From Perognathus longimembris pacificus (taxonomy: Eukaryota; Chordata; Mammalia; Rodentia; Heteromyidae): a stretch of DNA of 64,000 nucleotides. Below are positions 22,178-32,995 of this stretch, one piece after another (the first letter of the stretch is position 1; the number at the start of each line of letters is the position of its first letter). Location of the stretch: positions 6,259,297 through 6,323,296 of the forward strand of contig NC_063180.1 of assembly GCF_023159225.1 (NCBI RefSeq). The letters run 5' to 3'. The notes under the pieces are model-generated. The model made no database searches. It saw nothing but the letters and a program-made list of their open reading frames with translations, and was not told the DNA's origin. Both the position numbers and the translations under genes were made by a program.

Positions 22178-22664
22178 AAAGAAGATCAAAGAGTGCCTGA
22201 TGAATGCTGAGCAGCAGTGGGCGTGGAGGAGAAGGGGAAGGAGAAGGGGATAGCACAGGACTCCTTATCTATTGGGCTATATGTCAATCTTACTATGTCA
22301 TCCACCTCTAAAGAGAGTACTCTGTTTCTACTAGTTATTGCAAACACTCAGGGGCCCTGAAGTCTAACAGCAGACTTTCAGCATCCTGAGGAGTGTCATT
22401 GTCTTCCCTCGCTTGTTTGCTCTGTCTCTGAGATGTGTGCTCAATCTTCCTGTGACCTGAATCTTCCTTCACCCCATTCATGTGTTCCTACTTCCCCCAG
22501 TTGGCTTGTGACACAGAATGGCAACACAGTCATTCACCCCTACTCACTGTTCTGTTTATCCAAGGTCAGCTGTGATCTGAAAATATTTTCTTGATTCTTT
22601 GGAGAAAGACTACATCCACATAGGTTTTGTTATAGCCTGTCATTATAATTGTCCCATTTTTATT
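22178..22664. other. Unique sequence, nothing recognised
   Basis: No repeat family or gene recognised. A purine-rich patch ggagaaggggaaggagaagg lies near 22228-22247. Confidence 0.4.
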
Positions 22665-22800
22665 AGTTATGATTGCTTATCTCTGTCTAATTTATACATT
22701 AAAATGTATGATACTTGAAGGTTTGGTATCACCCCACTGTGCATCTTGGAATGTATCCCCCATGGATAGAGGGGACTACTGTATTAGTTTTATTGATTTT
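22665..22800. repeat. Possible Tigger-like DNA transposon remnant
   Basis: tgtatcccccatggatagag followed by gggactactgta resembles the ends of old mammalian Tigger-type elements (the complementary CCCC...GGATA...GGGG arrangement). Too short and diverged to be sure. Confidence 0.3.
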
Positions 22801-22826
22801 TTTCATTTTTCTGAAACACACTTTGT

Positions 22827-22874
22827 TCATCCTGCTCATGCTTTGAAAGCTCATCCTGCTCATGCTTTGAAAGC
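22827..22874. repeat. 24-bp perfect tandem repeat, two copies
   Basis: Two identical 24-bp units beginning TCATCCTGCTCATGCTTTGA (22827-22850 and 22851-22874). The first copy touches the AT-rich stretch before the MaLR LTR. Minisatellite-like. Confidence 0.95.
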
Positions 22875-22964
22875 AGATGCGTGAAATGTGAATTTTAAAA
22901 TATTTGTCTCCCTTCCAATTCCAACGATGTAACAAACCCTTCATTAGAATACTCCTATGCTACT

Positions 22965-23330
22965 GCCGTGGGTGGAAATGTGTCTCCCTAAAACATGTCC
23001 GGCTTATGCCTGTGGCTCTGTTTGGAAATAAGGTCTTGGTAGGTGGGATGAAACAGATACAAGGTCATTCTGAGTTTGGATGGAGCCTATCTTAATGTCA
23101 CAGCTGGTATCCTTAAGAGAGACTGAGGTTTGGACACAGCCCCAAGGAGGACACATGTGACAATGAAGGCCAAGACTGGATTGATGCATGAGCAGACTCT
23201 GGGGTCACAAGAAAGCCAGTAGCCATAGACAACAGGAGAAAGACCTGGCTCAGTTTCCCTCCCAGCTTCTGCTGGTTCCTCAAAAGGAGCCAACCCTGTG
23301 ACACCTTAATGTCAGATCCTGGCCTCCCAA
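22965..23330 (+). repeat. ERVL-MaLR (MLT-type) LTR remnant
   Basis: Ordered matches to the MaLR LTR layout: tgtttggaaataaggtcttg, then ggtatccttaagagagactg, then ggtttggacacagcccc, then gacaatgaaggccaagactg, then ctcaaaaggagccaaccctg, then gacacctt. An old copy but the clearest MaLR in the window. Confidence 0.78.
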
Positions 23331-23764
23331 AGTCTTCAAGAGAACATGTGTCTGTGGTTCTCAGATACCTTGTTAATGATAATTATTGACAGTCACCCTG
23401 GAAAATTAATACAAGCCCAAGCCCAAGTCTCTGGAAACTAGGCTGCCATTTCCATGGGATTGTGTATGGCATTTGTCTCCCTGGGCTCATGACTTCAATG
23501 GAAAAAAGCTCTTCCTCCTCCCCATAGTTCCTTGCACGTGGGGCTGGGAAGCCCCTGCCCTGGGACTGTCAGGTCCAGGCCAGGGCAGTGGGGATAGAAG
23601 GGGCATCTCTGGGTCAGTCCCTGTGGTGGCCAGTGTGGCCGACACTGCGTGTGCCCCATCTGCCTTATCTCTCATCCTCCCACTCTTCTCCCCCTATCCC
23701 AGCCCAACTGAGTCTTTATTTTATCTATCTTATCGTACCTTATCTTATTTTTATTTTATTTTAC
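23331..23764. other. Unique sequence, no gene recognised
   Basis: Contains AT-rich TTATC/TTTTA low-complexity sequence at about 23708-23764. Otherwise unremarkable. Confidence 0.4.
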
Positions 23765-23880
23765 TAATGTTGTACTTGGGCTTGAACTTGGGGCCTGGGT
23801 GCTGTCCTTTAGGGGTTTTTTTGTTTTTGTTTTTGTTTTTGTTTTTGCTCCAAGCTGAAGCTCTACCACTTGAGCTCCAG
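23765..23880 (-). repeat. Right half of ID-type SINE, reverse, with (GTTTTT)n
   Basis: Plus strand: gggcttgaacttggggcctg, then ggtgctgtcctttagg, a (GTTTTT)4-5 expansion at about 23816-23847, then agctctaccacttgagctcc. Truncated copy. Confidence 0.75.
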
Positions 23881-24127
23881 AGAGTCCTGCCAACAGATGG
23901 ATGAATGGAACCTTACAAGGTACCCCCAGCCAGGACCAGCAGCCTGGTTCCCCCAGGCCTTACAGATAGATACCAGGAGTTAGTGAGTGATCATTACTGC
24001 CTCGAATCCCTGAACTATGGGGCAATCTATTATACAGCATTAATAATTAGTATTCTTCCCTTCCTTGGGTAACCTTCTTTCTCCTTCCTTCTCTCCCTCC
24101 CACCCTCACACCCTTCTTTCCCACCCT

Positions 24128-24203
24128 CACTTCCTTCCTTCCTTCCTTTCTTCCTTCCTTCCTTCCTTCTTTCCTTCCTTCCTTCCTTCTTTCCTTCCTT
24201 CCT
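24128..24203. repeat. (TTCC)n microsatellite
   Basis: Interrupted TTCC/TTTCC tetranucleotide array, next to a SINE. The neighbouring 24060-24127 is also pyrimidine-rich. Confidence 0.93.
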
Positions 24204-24413
24204 TTTTTAATTGTTCTTGGTCATAGGGCTTGATCTTGGGGCCTGGTGCTGTCCTATTGCTCTACCACTTTGAGCCACAGCTCCACTTCCAGTTTCCTGG
24301 TTGGAGATAAGAGTCTCACAGACTTTCTTGCCCCAGCTGGCTTTGAACCACAATGCTCAGATCTCAGCCTCCTGAGTAAGTTAAGGTTATAGGTGTGAGC
24401 CACCAGTGCACAG
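24204..24413 (-). repeat. Dimeric B1/ID-type SINE, reverse
   Basis: Plus strand: tcatagggcttgatcttggg, gctctaccactttgagccac, agctccacttccagtttcct, gataagagtctcacagactt, gatctcagcctcctgagtaa, ataggtgtgagccaccagtg. Full-length, old. Confidence 0.9.
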
Positions 24414-25652
24414 CTAACTTATTTTTCTTTCTTCATGTACCACTTCCTCCAGGAAGCCATCCTGAATGCCCCTGCTTCTCCTTCTCAGCTGCCTTTTATT
24501 CTCAGAACAAGACTGTGAGACTCTACTTCCATTCTGCTCCCCTGGAATGCTATGTATTCCATCATTCTCAGTTCAGCCATTCTCTCTTCCAGGGAGCTCA
24601 TTCTGACTCCTTGGTTGGGTTGGGTGTCCATCTGGTGTCCCTCTAGTGTTGTGCAAACCTTCAGCAAGTGACATTACAGTTCTCCAGCCCTGGTATCACA
24701 CATGACTGTGAGTTCCTGGGGTGGTCACTGGGTCTTGTCATCTAGGTATGTACTATATGACAGGAATGGGGACATGGTGTGTTAGAGAGAAGTATAAGAA
24801 TGGGGGAAGGGCTATGAGCTCCACAGCAGAGAACCCAGAACCTGATGAAGCATCAGAAGAAGCTGCAGGACTGGTAGAAGAAGGCGGAGATCGTGGTCTC
24901 AGGAGGGGCCATCTGTCCCACAAGGGAAGGCCACAAGCACAACCCCTAAATACATAAGCTTTGGCATTGTGGAAGAAAAAGTGGGATCATAAAGTGGAAG
25001 CTGCAAGTTGAACACCAAGAGAGGCCGGGAGGACAGTGGGCCAGGTGGAGACTGAAGCAAATTAGACAGCAGAGCCCTTGCCAGCTCCTAGCTTACCAGT
25101 TCATGGACGGATTTGACAATGTTCCCCTGTTACAGGCATGCTAAGCACCTTCCTGATTAGTGACCCCTTAAAGCACTTATCATTATGATTAGGCAATTTT
25201 CTGAATGATTTGTTTATCAGAGTTGCTCACTCCATGGTCTGTGAAGTCCTCAGGGTTGGGTGGGATTGCATTCAAGACTCAGAACTTACCCATGCCTGGG
25301 ACTTTGTTGATGCTCTATGCAGGGCTGGGGAACATCTTGCTGGAGGGCTGTATAAGGCCCTGGAAAGTATTTGGTCCACAATGGGGAAGACACAGATGAT
25401 TCTGTGCTCCTCATTGGCTACCCATGACCATCTGCCTGTGTGGATAACTTTGTTTCACCCTCAAATGATGTTGTAAATATCCAAATGGCCTTTATCGGGA
25501 TCAAGTTTCCCCACTCACCTACAATGTATTATAGGAATGAAAAAGTGTATGAATGAATCATGTTGAAACTATCCAATTTGTAGAGTTGTTCCATTGAAAA
25601 AATTAAAGTGATTATGCCTAGAGATGATCAAGTATTATCCCTGTTATAAAAT
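24414..25652. other. Unique sequence, no gene recognised
   Basis: No interspersed repeat is evident. An acidic open frame at 24721-24957 looks protein-like by eye but has no known domain and no flanking splice pattern. The block 25140-25220 is AT-rich with TTATCATTATGATTAGGC-type words and could be conserved. Confidence 0.4.
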
Positions 25653-25885
25653 AGACCACAGAGCTGGGCACCAGTGGCTTATGCCTGTAATGCCAGCTAC
25701 TCAGGAAGCTGAGATCTGAGGATTCCAGTTCAAAGCCAGCCAGGGCAGGAAAGTATGTGAAACTCTTATCTTCCATTTACCAGCAAAAGGCTGGATGTAG
25801 AGCTGTGGCTATCCTTGAGTGAAAAAGTTAAGGGACAGCACCCAGGCCCTGAGTTCAAACCCTACTACAGGTACAAAAAGAAAAA
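25653..25885 (+). repeat. Dimeric B1/ID-type SINE
   Basis: Left half: gctgggcaccagtggcttat, then ctactcaggaagctgagatc. Middle: gtgaaactcttatcttccat. Right half: ggatgtagagctgtggctat, then gaccctgagttcaa-like end and an A-rich tail. It shows the left-half consensus well. Confidence 0.9.
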
Positions 25886-26884
25886 AAGACAGTGGATACA
25901 AAAATCAGCTGGTGAATAACAAGAAAAGTACTAACTACTTGAGAGGGCACAGATCAGATTTCCCTGTGAGAAAGATAACCAAGCTATCTCCACCTTTGGC
26001 CCATGATGGAATGACCTATGAATGAAAGAGTGTCCCTTTTTCTCTTGTTCCACCAATACAGAAGAGAGCTGACCCAATTGGTAAGAGTCTTCTAGTATCT
26101 TTCATGTGCCATTTCTTGTCCTGAATCCTCATTTCTGTGCCTCACTTTCTAGGCAAGGCCACAGAAGCCCAGAGAGGATGGGCTACCTGTTCACTGCAGA
26201 CAGAGCACAGCAGGGAGAATCCTGAGCCTGCCACAGCCTTTCTACAGAGGGCAGAGTCCAGAAGTGGAGGAGCCTAGGGGCTCTCTGTCACCTCTGTCTC
26301 TTCTTCCCCAATGGACACTACCAGAAGGCAAAGGTCAGACTTGGGCCCAGGGCCCAACCTTTCCGGGTCTCAGTTTTGCTGAAAGAAGCCAAGTGTGTAA
26401 AAGGTCCAGATACCATTGGGGTTAGAGTGGGAAAGTTACGGTTCCCAGGGGATTCTAAACAACAGGATTTCCTGACTTGAGACTATTACCTTTCTCACAT
26501 TATGTGACCAGATTTACTTCCTGCTATTATTAAAAGTATGAAAAAGATGATGACCTTTATTTAATAGGAACAAGGGTAGGCGTGTGCTTAGCTGGGACTT
26601 TTGATGAAGATTAGCCATCTTTATGGGGGGGGAGGCAGGGAGGGGAGGGTTCTAGTCCTGGCTCAACATGCCTTTGCCATTGGCTATAGTATCAACTCTA
26701 CACTTTTGAGCCTCAGTTTCCTTTGCTGTAGAGAGCAGAGAGTGGGGTGAGGCCAGCTCAGAACTCATGGACAGAGCTGGCCCTGTAAATAGGATGGATT
26801 GTGTCTCCACTCAGGCACATGCAGAGGTTTTTGACTGAAAGGGAATGTGGGCAGGAAAGTGGGTTTTAAAAAAATTCAATTGTA
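25886..26884. other. Unique sequence with a G-rich run
   Basis: No gene seen. At 26625-26649 there are four or more runs of three or more G (ggggggggaggcagggaggg), which could form a G-quadruplex. A MIR-like piece (ttttgagcctcagtttcctt) lies near 26706. Confidence 0.45.
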
Positions 26885-27117
26885 GTCAAGTGCCAGTGCC
26901 TCATGCCTGTAATCCTAGCTACTCAGGAGGTTGAGATCTGCGGATCGATCATAGTTTGAAGCCAACCCAGGACAGTCTATGAGACTCTTATCTCCAACCA
27001 ACCACCAAAAAGCCAGAAATAGAGCTGTGGCTCAAGTGGTAGAGCACTAGTCTTGAGCAACAAAAGCTCAGGGACCATGCTCAGGCCCTGAGTTCAAGCA
27101 CCAGGACCAGAAAAAAA
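26885..27117 (+). repeat. Dimeric B1/ID-type SINE
   Basis: Left half: aagtgccagtgcctcatgcc, then ctactcaggaggttgagatc. Middle: gagactcttatctccaacca. Right half: atagagctgtggctcaagtg, then gtagagcactagtcttgagc, then ccctgagttcaagcaccagg. The right half has an ID-like A box and B box. Confidence 0.92.
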
Positions 27118-27539
27118 GTCTCAACTGAAAGTAATATCAGTGTTCCAAATAGCACAAACTCAATGCAATACTCAGATTGATTAAACCAAAGCTGAAGATG
27201 TCTGAATCAAACATACTCATTTGGCAACCAGAAGAAATGAGCAGTCCTAGCAAGTGTGACTCCCAGGAGTGAGGGAAGTGATTTCTCGAGTGACTTATCC
27301 CCAGCTAAGGTCTTGTCTTAGATGCGTTAGCCCATCAAGTGGCTTCTCCTGTCTCCAGGGGACAATAATCCCTGTGAGATTCTTCTCAGCCTGCAGAGAT
27401 AACTGTTTTATTGCTTCAATGTATTTTGCTTTCTGTATTGTGGTTCCCATGTTGCCACTAGCTGGAAACACCTGCCTTGCAGCTGCCCCTTACCGCAGAC
27501 ACCTCCAGAGCCACTCCAAACGTCTTATATTGGGAGCAG
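27118..27539. other. Unique sequence, nothing recognised
   Basis: No repeat family or gene identified. Confidence 0.4.
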
Positions 27540-27733
27540 CTTGGGACTATGGAGGAGGCAGCGTGCAATGTTGGACAGAGCTCTCCACCCTTCCTGTTTT
27601 GTGATTCTGAGCAGGTCACTCAAAGTCTCAGCTTTGGCTTCCTCTTCTGGAAGATAGGAACAGCAATGGTTTGCTTGAGTGCCAGGAAAAGACTTCAAGC
27701 ATTGGACCTGGCACTGTGTAGATATTCAGTTAT
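27540..27733 (+). repeat. MIR SINE remnant
   Basis: tgtgattctgagcaggtcac, then ctcaaagtctcagctttggc, then ttcctcttctggaagatagg, then gacctggcactgtgtagata: the MIR core and 3' order. Confidence 0.7.
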
Positions 27734-27737
27734 TCCC

Positions 27738-28140
27738 CCTGTCTTTTGGGGCACTGGGCTATGAACCCCTGTTCTTGAGTTTGCTAGGCAAACTCTATCA
27801 CTTAAGCACCTATCTCCTTATTTGTTATTTTTCACACAGGGTCTCAGCTTTTTGCTTGAGGCTATCCTTGGACTGAGAGCCTCCTACTTCCATCTCCTGT
27901 ATAGCTGGGATGACAAGTATGAACCACCATACTAACTTGTTGGTTGAGATGAGGTCTTGGTGACCTTTTGCTCAAGCTAGCCTTGAACAGAAATCTTCCT
28001 GTTCTTTACCTTTTGAGTAGTTAGAGTTATAGGTATGTGTTACCATGACCAGCTTTCTCCCTCTATTTTTACATACTGGCATTTGAACTCAATATTGCTA
28101 AGCAAATGCTCTACTGCTTGAGCCACGACTCTAGTCCCAT
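27738..28140 (-). repeat. Old ID/B1-type SINE cluster, reverse
   Basis: At least three reversed pieces: an ID-like box near 27745-27810, a B1-like core near 27835-27940, a second B1-like core near 27945-28055, and another ID-like box near 28070-28135 (aatgctctactgcttgagcc). Heavily diverged old elements. Confidence 0.65.
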
Positions 28141-28484
28141 CCCTAACTCTTAAAAAAACTACTCAACTAAAAACTTAGCCATGGAGAACACAGTTTGCGC
28201 TTGATCACTTGATTGGTGAAGTGTCCCTTGTGGAGTATAGCTGTAGTGAAGCCACTTCCCTTCTTGAAAGGGGCCATTGACTTCCTGAATGGAATCTGCA
28301 TTCTTTAACCGGTACAATTGGAGACCCTCATTTCCCACAATGCTTTTCAACCAACTTTTCTACTGTCTATAAAGCCACTTAATAACTATTTCAAGAAAGA
28401 GCAAATACAATGACTCTAAAATGGTGTGGCTGAAAAATCATGGCATGTGCCCAAGAGATTCAGAGACTAATTTGGAGCCATAAG
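28141..28484. other. Unique sequence, nothing recognised
   Basis: No repeat family or gene identified. Confidence 0.4.
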
Positions 28485-28498
28485 ATATCAAAAGAAAA

Positions 28499-28623
28499 AG
28501 CTGCAAGAGAGCAAAGGAAGAGGAAACATTGTTCAAAAAGAAATGTGCTCTTTATCTGACTTATGGATCTGTAACCCCTCCATACATCACCTTTATAATA
28601 ACAATAAATAAATTAACATAAAA
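28499..28623 (+). mobile_element. Very short L1 3' end with 14-bp duplication
   Basis: Flanked by ATATCAAAAGAAAA at 28485-28498 and 28624-28637. The inserted 125 bp ends in ggatctgtaacccctccata, then catcacctttataataac, resembling the L1 3' ends at 31096-32004 and 34620. The extreme 5' truncation leaves only 3' UTR. Confidence 0.8.
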
Positions 28624-28637
28624 ATATCAAAAGAAAA

Positions 28638-28956
28638 GGAGTGTGGCATTGTTGCTTGAAAATTTGAAATACTTTAGTCATTCTTGATTCCATCCCACAT
28701 CTGGAAGGCCTGCTCCTTTGGAACAGTCAGAGATGCCACTTATGATAAGTCCAAACGTGTATTATACTGACTAGCTGAAGTCCCATGCTGGACAGGCCCT
28801 GATGGTGTCATGATAAAAACCACATGCCGTAGTGAGCCCTGTAACTCACTTTGGTATTCTCAATCTATGCCCTGCTCTTGACCAACAAGCATGGAGAAGT
28901 ACAGAAATGGCTACTTTTTCTTTGGTGTGTATGCATCTGTGCATGTGTGCATGCAC

Positions 28957-28992
<36 letters not shown>

Positions 28993-29385
28993 ATGAGTGT
29001 ATGATAAGATACAAATAAGTGTTTATTAGTGGAAGTGAAAGTCTTCAAGACCTATTGATTGTGTGGATTGACTGTGTACCCCAGACTATGTGATCAGAGA
29101 ACTTGTGAGAGCTGGAGGCTTTTCCTGTGACTTCCAGGCCTGCAGCTAGTGCCCCAGCAATGCTGGAGACCAGAGGTAGATGTCATTCCCTGGGAGGCCT
29201 TCCGCTGCCTAATGTTGCCTATGGAAGCATGTCACGTGCAGCTGATAAACACAGGGGGGAGGGGGGAAACAAAGGTGGGCTCCATTAAGGAAGCTCTAGC
29301 CTCCCTGCACCAGCAGGGCTTCTTGGGAATGTGTGCTCACTCCTTTTCAAATTGGCTCCTTGGGATAAGGAAGTAGCCCTCACTG

Positions 29386-29388
<3 letters not shown>
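28638..29388. other. Unique sequence with a (TG)n array
   Basis: A (TG)n microsatellite at about 28960-28989 follows tgcatgtgtgcatgcacccg. Otherwise no gene or repeat recognised. A G-rich patch acaggggggaggggggaaac lies near 29249. Confidence 0.5.
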
Positions 29389-29430
<42 letters not shown>

Positions 29431-29659
29431 GCCCTAGGGCTTTAACTCAGGGTCTGAGAGCTATCCTTAAATTTTTGTGCTCAAGGTTGGTGTTCTACAA
29501 TTTCCAGCTTAGTTACAGCTCTGCTTCTGGCTTTTGGATTATTAATTGGGGATAAAGAGTCTCGTGTACTTTTTTGCCTGAACTGGCTTTGAACTTCGAT
29601 CCTCAGATCTCAGTCTCCTGAGTAGCTAGAATTATAAGCCGGACTCACCAGTGCCTGGC
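29389..29659 (-). repeat. (GT)n plus dimeric B1/ID-type SINE, reverse
   Basis: (GT)n at 29389-29428 forms the SINE tail. Then tagggctttaactcagggtc, tttttgtgctcaaggttggt, ggggataaagagtctcgtgt, gatctcagtctcctgagtag and aagccggactcaccagtgcc read as the reversed dimer. Confidence 0.9.
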
Positions 29660-30274
29660 CTCACTGGCTTCTTCAGTTTTTATAGGACCTACACTCACAT
29701 GAAGCAATCTAAGAGTATGTACACAATTTGAGTGCATTTGTAACAAGACCCTTTACTAATTTTCATTTATGGGATACATGCTCTAGGCTAGACTCGAATG
29801 TGATCACCCTCAAAATATTTGGATGGGAGAAATGCCATATTCATTCATTCAGTTGATTCTAAAACACCTTTCAAAACATTTTTCCCTTCCTAAGGCCAGG
29901 CAACCAGGTACAACTGGTTATTTGCTAAGCCCTCTTTCATTAATGTCATAGGAAAATTAAAGGGCTTTGTCACATTAGAGGCAGCTATATCCACCTTTGG
30001 GCAAGCAATTCTGGAGCAGGTCTGCCAAATGGGCTCCTGCCTAGACCAGCATCTCCCCTGCTGCAAAGGGCATCCCATACTTCTGGCCACTCTTTCTGGA
30101 TCCAGCCAGCCAGAGAGACTTCATCAGGCTATGAGCCCCAGGGTTGTGGCCAGAAGTCTAAGTGCCGAGGTAGCCTCTTGAGTGTCTCTGAGCTTGAGAG
30201 CCACATCATGTCCCCTAACTTTGTTATGTATGTCTGTATATCCCCCTCCTCTTCTTCCCTCATCAGTCATCTAG
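29660..30274. other. Unique sequence, nothing recognised
   Basis: No repeat family or gene identified. Confidence 0.4.
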
Positions 30275-30281
30275 AGCTGTG

Positions 30282-30347
<66 letters not shown>
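30275..30347. repeat. Compound (CT)n(AC)n microsatellite
   Basis: About 14 CT units followed directly by about 21 AC units. A Ser-Leu/Thr-His open frame across it is an artefact. Confidence 0.95.
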
Positions 30348-30349
<2 letters not shown>

Positions 30350-30539
30350 CTCCCTTCCATCTCTCTTTGGCATTCTATAGATGTAATCTCCTTTTTGGGC
30401 CCCACGCCCTTAAATCCACAGTGTGACAGAGGCCAGAACATGGGTCCCAAGTATCATTAACATTTGAAGGGCCAAGACAACAACTAATTTCTCAGAAAGT
30501 CACCTGTTACATAAATATAAGTGTTGGTCAGCTTCCATC

Positions 30540-30778
30540 ATATATATATATATGTGTGTGTGTATGTGTGTGTATGTATCTATGATATAGATATGATATG
30601 TTTATGATATATCTTATATATGATAAATAAATAACATATATACTTATATAAGTATATAATGACATATATGTTATATATTATATGTGTATAATACATGTAT
30701 ATATGTATAATAAATATTTATTATATAATGCCATATATGTTTATATGTATATATAGTATATATGTGTATATGTATATA

Positions 30779-30811
<33 letters not shown>
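30540..30811. repeat. AT-rich (TA)n/(TATG)n low-complexity tract
   Basis: Nearly continuous TATATG, TATGTG and ATATAT words for about 270 bp, with flexible self-complementarity likely to form cruciform-like structures. Two long open frames on the minus strand here are composition artefacts. It abuts the MaLR LTR. Confidence 0.92.
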
Positions 30812-30816
<5 letters not shown>

Positions 30817-31095
30817 GACTGAGATAAAGAATTTGTAAAGAGAAAGGGTTTACTTTAACCCACAGTGTGGGAGGGTCCACTCCATGATTGGCTGGTCCCA
30901 TTGACTTTGGCCCTGTGGCAAGGCAGTACACCATAGTGAAGGCACATGACTGATCAAATCACACATACATGATGAACCACAGAGCCTCAAAAGAGGGAGA
31001 GGAAGGGGCTGCAGTCCTACATCCTCCTTCATAGGCATGCACTCAGTAACCTAAGACCTTTCCCCCAGGCCACACCTCATAAGAGTTGTACCACC
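30812..31095 (-). repeat. ERVL-MaLR LTR, reverse, left part of a split copy
   Basis: Plus strand: aagggtttactttaacccac, then gcaaggcagtacaccatagt, then cataagagttgtaccacc at the break. The right part resumes at 32005-32075 (accacaggctggggaccaag, then ccctcaacacataggggaca). Same family as the copy at 19270-19570. Confidence 0.72.
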
Positions 31096-32004
31096 GAATG
31101 TAAACTGGTTCAGCCACTCTGGCAAGCAGTATGGAGATTCCTCAGAAGGCTAAATGTAGAACTCCCCTATGACCCAGCAACCCCACTTTTGGGTATCTAT
31201 CCAAAAAACCACAAACAAAATCACAGTAAAGCCACCAGCACAACAATGTTCATTGCAGCACAATTTGTCATAGCGAGAATCTGGAACCAACCCAGATGCC
31301 CCTCCGTAGACGAATGGATCAGGAAAATGTGGTACATATACACAATGGAATTTTATTCCTCTATCAGAAAGAATGACATTGCCCCATTTGTAAGGAAATA
31401 GAAGGACTTGGAAAAAATTATACTAAGTGAAGTGAGCCAGACCCAAAGAAACATGGACTCTATGGTCTCCCTTATTGGGAATAATTAGCACAGGTTTAGG
31501 CAAGTCACAGCAGAGGATCACAAGAGCCCAATAGCTATACCCTTATGATCACATAAGATGATGCTAAGTGAAATGAACTCCATTTTATGGAAATGATTGT
31601 TATATCACAGTCGTAACTACATTCAACATCCCATGTGTATCTGTAGCTTCTACTATTGATGATGTTCTTGTATCACCTTCTTGTGATTGTATCTACACTA
31701 TCTCTGTAATCTTATCTGAGTATGTTGGAAACCGTGTATACTGGTATTAGAACTAGGAAATTGAAAGGGAATACCAAAATTGAGAAACACAGGGTAAAAA
31801 AAAAGAGAAACAACTACAAAAGCAATACTTGCAAAACTGTTTGGTGTAAGTGAACTGAACACCTCGGGGGGGAAAGGGTAAGGGGGAGGGGGAGGGGGGT
31901 ATGAGGGAAAAGGTAACAAACAGTACAAGAAATGTATCCAATGCCAACGTATGAAACTGTAACCTATCTGTACATCAGTTTTATAATAAAAACTTTAAAA
32001 AATA
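31096..32004 (+). mobile_element. 5'-truncated LINE-1 with 15-bp duplication
   Basis: Flanked by AAGAGTTGTACCACC at 31081-31095 and 32005-32019. The first 0.4 kb encodes the ORF2 C-terminal tail (a frame at 31189-31401 carries the usual WIRKMWYIYTMEFYSS-type stretch), with an in-frame stop at 31399-31401 before the family's usual end. The 3' UTR has a G-rich tract (31866-31899) and ends cagttttataataaaaactt plus A tail. Lineage-typical, recently active family; this copy is dead by truncation. Confidence 0.93.
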
Positions 32005-32019
32005 AAGAGTTGTACCACC

Positions 32020-32075
32020 ACAGGCTGGGGACCAAGCCCTCAACACATAGGGGACAGTGAAGACCCAAACTAAAG
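32020..32075 (-). repeat. ERVL-MaLR LTR, reverse, right part of split copy
   Basis: Continues the LTR interrupted by the L1 at 31096-32004. Plus-strand reading includes gggaccaagccctcaacaca. Confidence 0.7.
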
Positions 32076-32829
32076 CAATACGGATTCTTATTTAACTGTG
32101 CACAGAGTCCTGAGAAGAGGCTGTAACCACTGTCAGCCCTATCTATACTCATCAGCCAAGATGTCCAAAATGCACTTACAAGGATTAGCAGTTGGCACAC
32201 AGGGGTATATAAAGAAGCCTGGTTTAATTTCAGGCTCTAAGTCCTTGCTGTGGACCTCCACCTTGTTCTGTAGTGGTTCTTAAAGCAAGGCCTTATTACC
32301 TGGGGGCCTCACTCTCCCCACTTGCAAGGTGACAAGGACTACTTTCCATGATGAAGTCCCAGGCCTGACAGTGAGCACCTCCCTGGGACAGCTTGTCCAT
32401 CTCTGCCCTGCAGGCGCCTGACACGTTTATTCGCCATTGCAGGCTGGGCACACAAGGAAGACCCTGATCTAGGCACATTAGTTTGTCGTTCAGTTAGTCA
32501 TAAATGAGCCAACACTTTCCCCAACATCTTATCTCCAGGGTGGCTTACCTCTGGGATATCAAAGCCAGCCAAGGGCCCTAGGAAACAGCCATGACAGCAA
32601 TACAACAAAGGCAGCTGGGGGCAGGTGGGAGGATACATTCACCAGGTCCCTTTGCCTTTGAGTGCATCTTTTCCTTGAGTCTGTGTTTTATCTAGCAACT
32701 TGTGCCTCTCCAGCACTGAGGGAGCTTTGGAGAGGTTGCCTTGAGCTGCACCTGGTCTTGTTCCAAGCACGGAGGAGGCAAAGAGAGAAGTTTCTAGCAT
32801 CCCCAACACAGCTGGGCTGTTTTTATTTC
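32076..32829. other. Unique sequence, nothing recognised
   Basis: No repeat family or gene identified. Confidence 0.4.
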
Positions 32830-32995
32830 ATCTCTTAGCTTGCTTTTCTTGCTGTCGGCTGGCCGGCAGAATGTTTAATCTCACAGAAAACCACCCAGAG
32901 CATTTCTTTCCTTCCTGGCTAGGAGAACACATCACCATGCAAATTCATTTGGCCCCAGGGCCTTTAGGCATGAAAGGCATTCAGTAGGCGGTGTG
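32830..32995. promoter_or_regulatory. Candidate conserved non-coding block
   Basis: Repeat-free. Contains a GGCTGGCCGGC palindrome-like GC element, AATGTTTAATC, AAACCACCC, an exact ATGCAAAT octamer (32937-32944) and CATTTGG within 160 bp. Enhancer-like texture only; no conservation data available. Confidence 0.25.

Noticed and set aside
24721..24957. Acidic 78-codon frame as a retrogene
   Set aside because: I could not match it to any known protein; no poly(A) tail or target duplication was visible.
30671..30934. Tyr/Ile-rich minus-strand frame
   Set aside because: Produced by a TATATG/TATGTG low-complexity tract.
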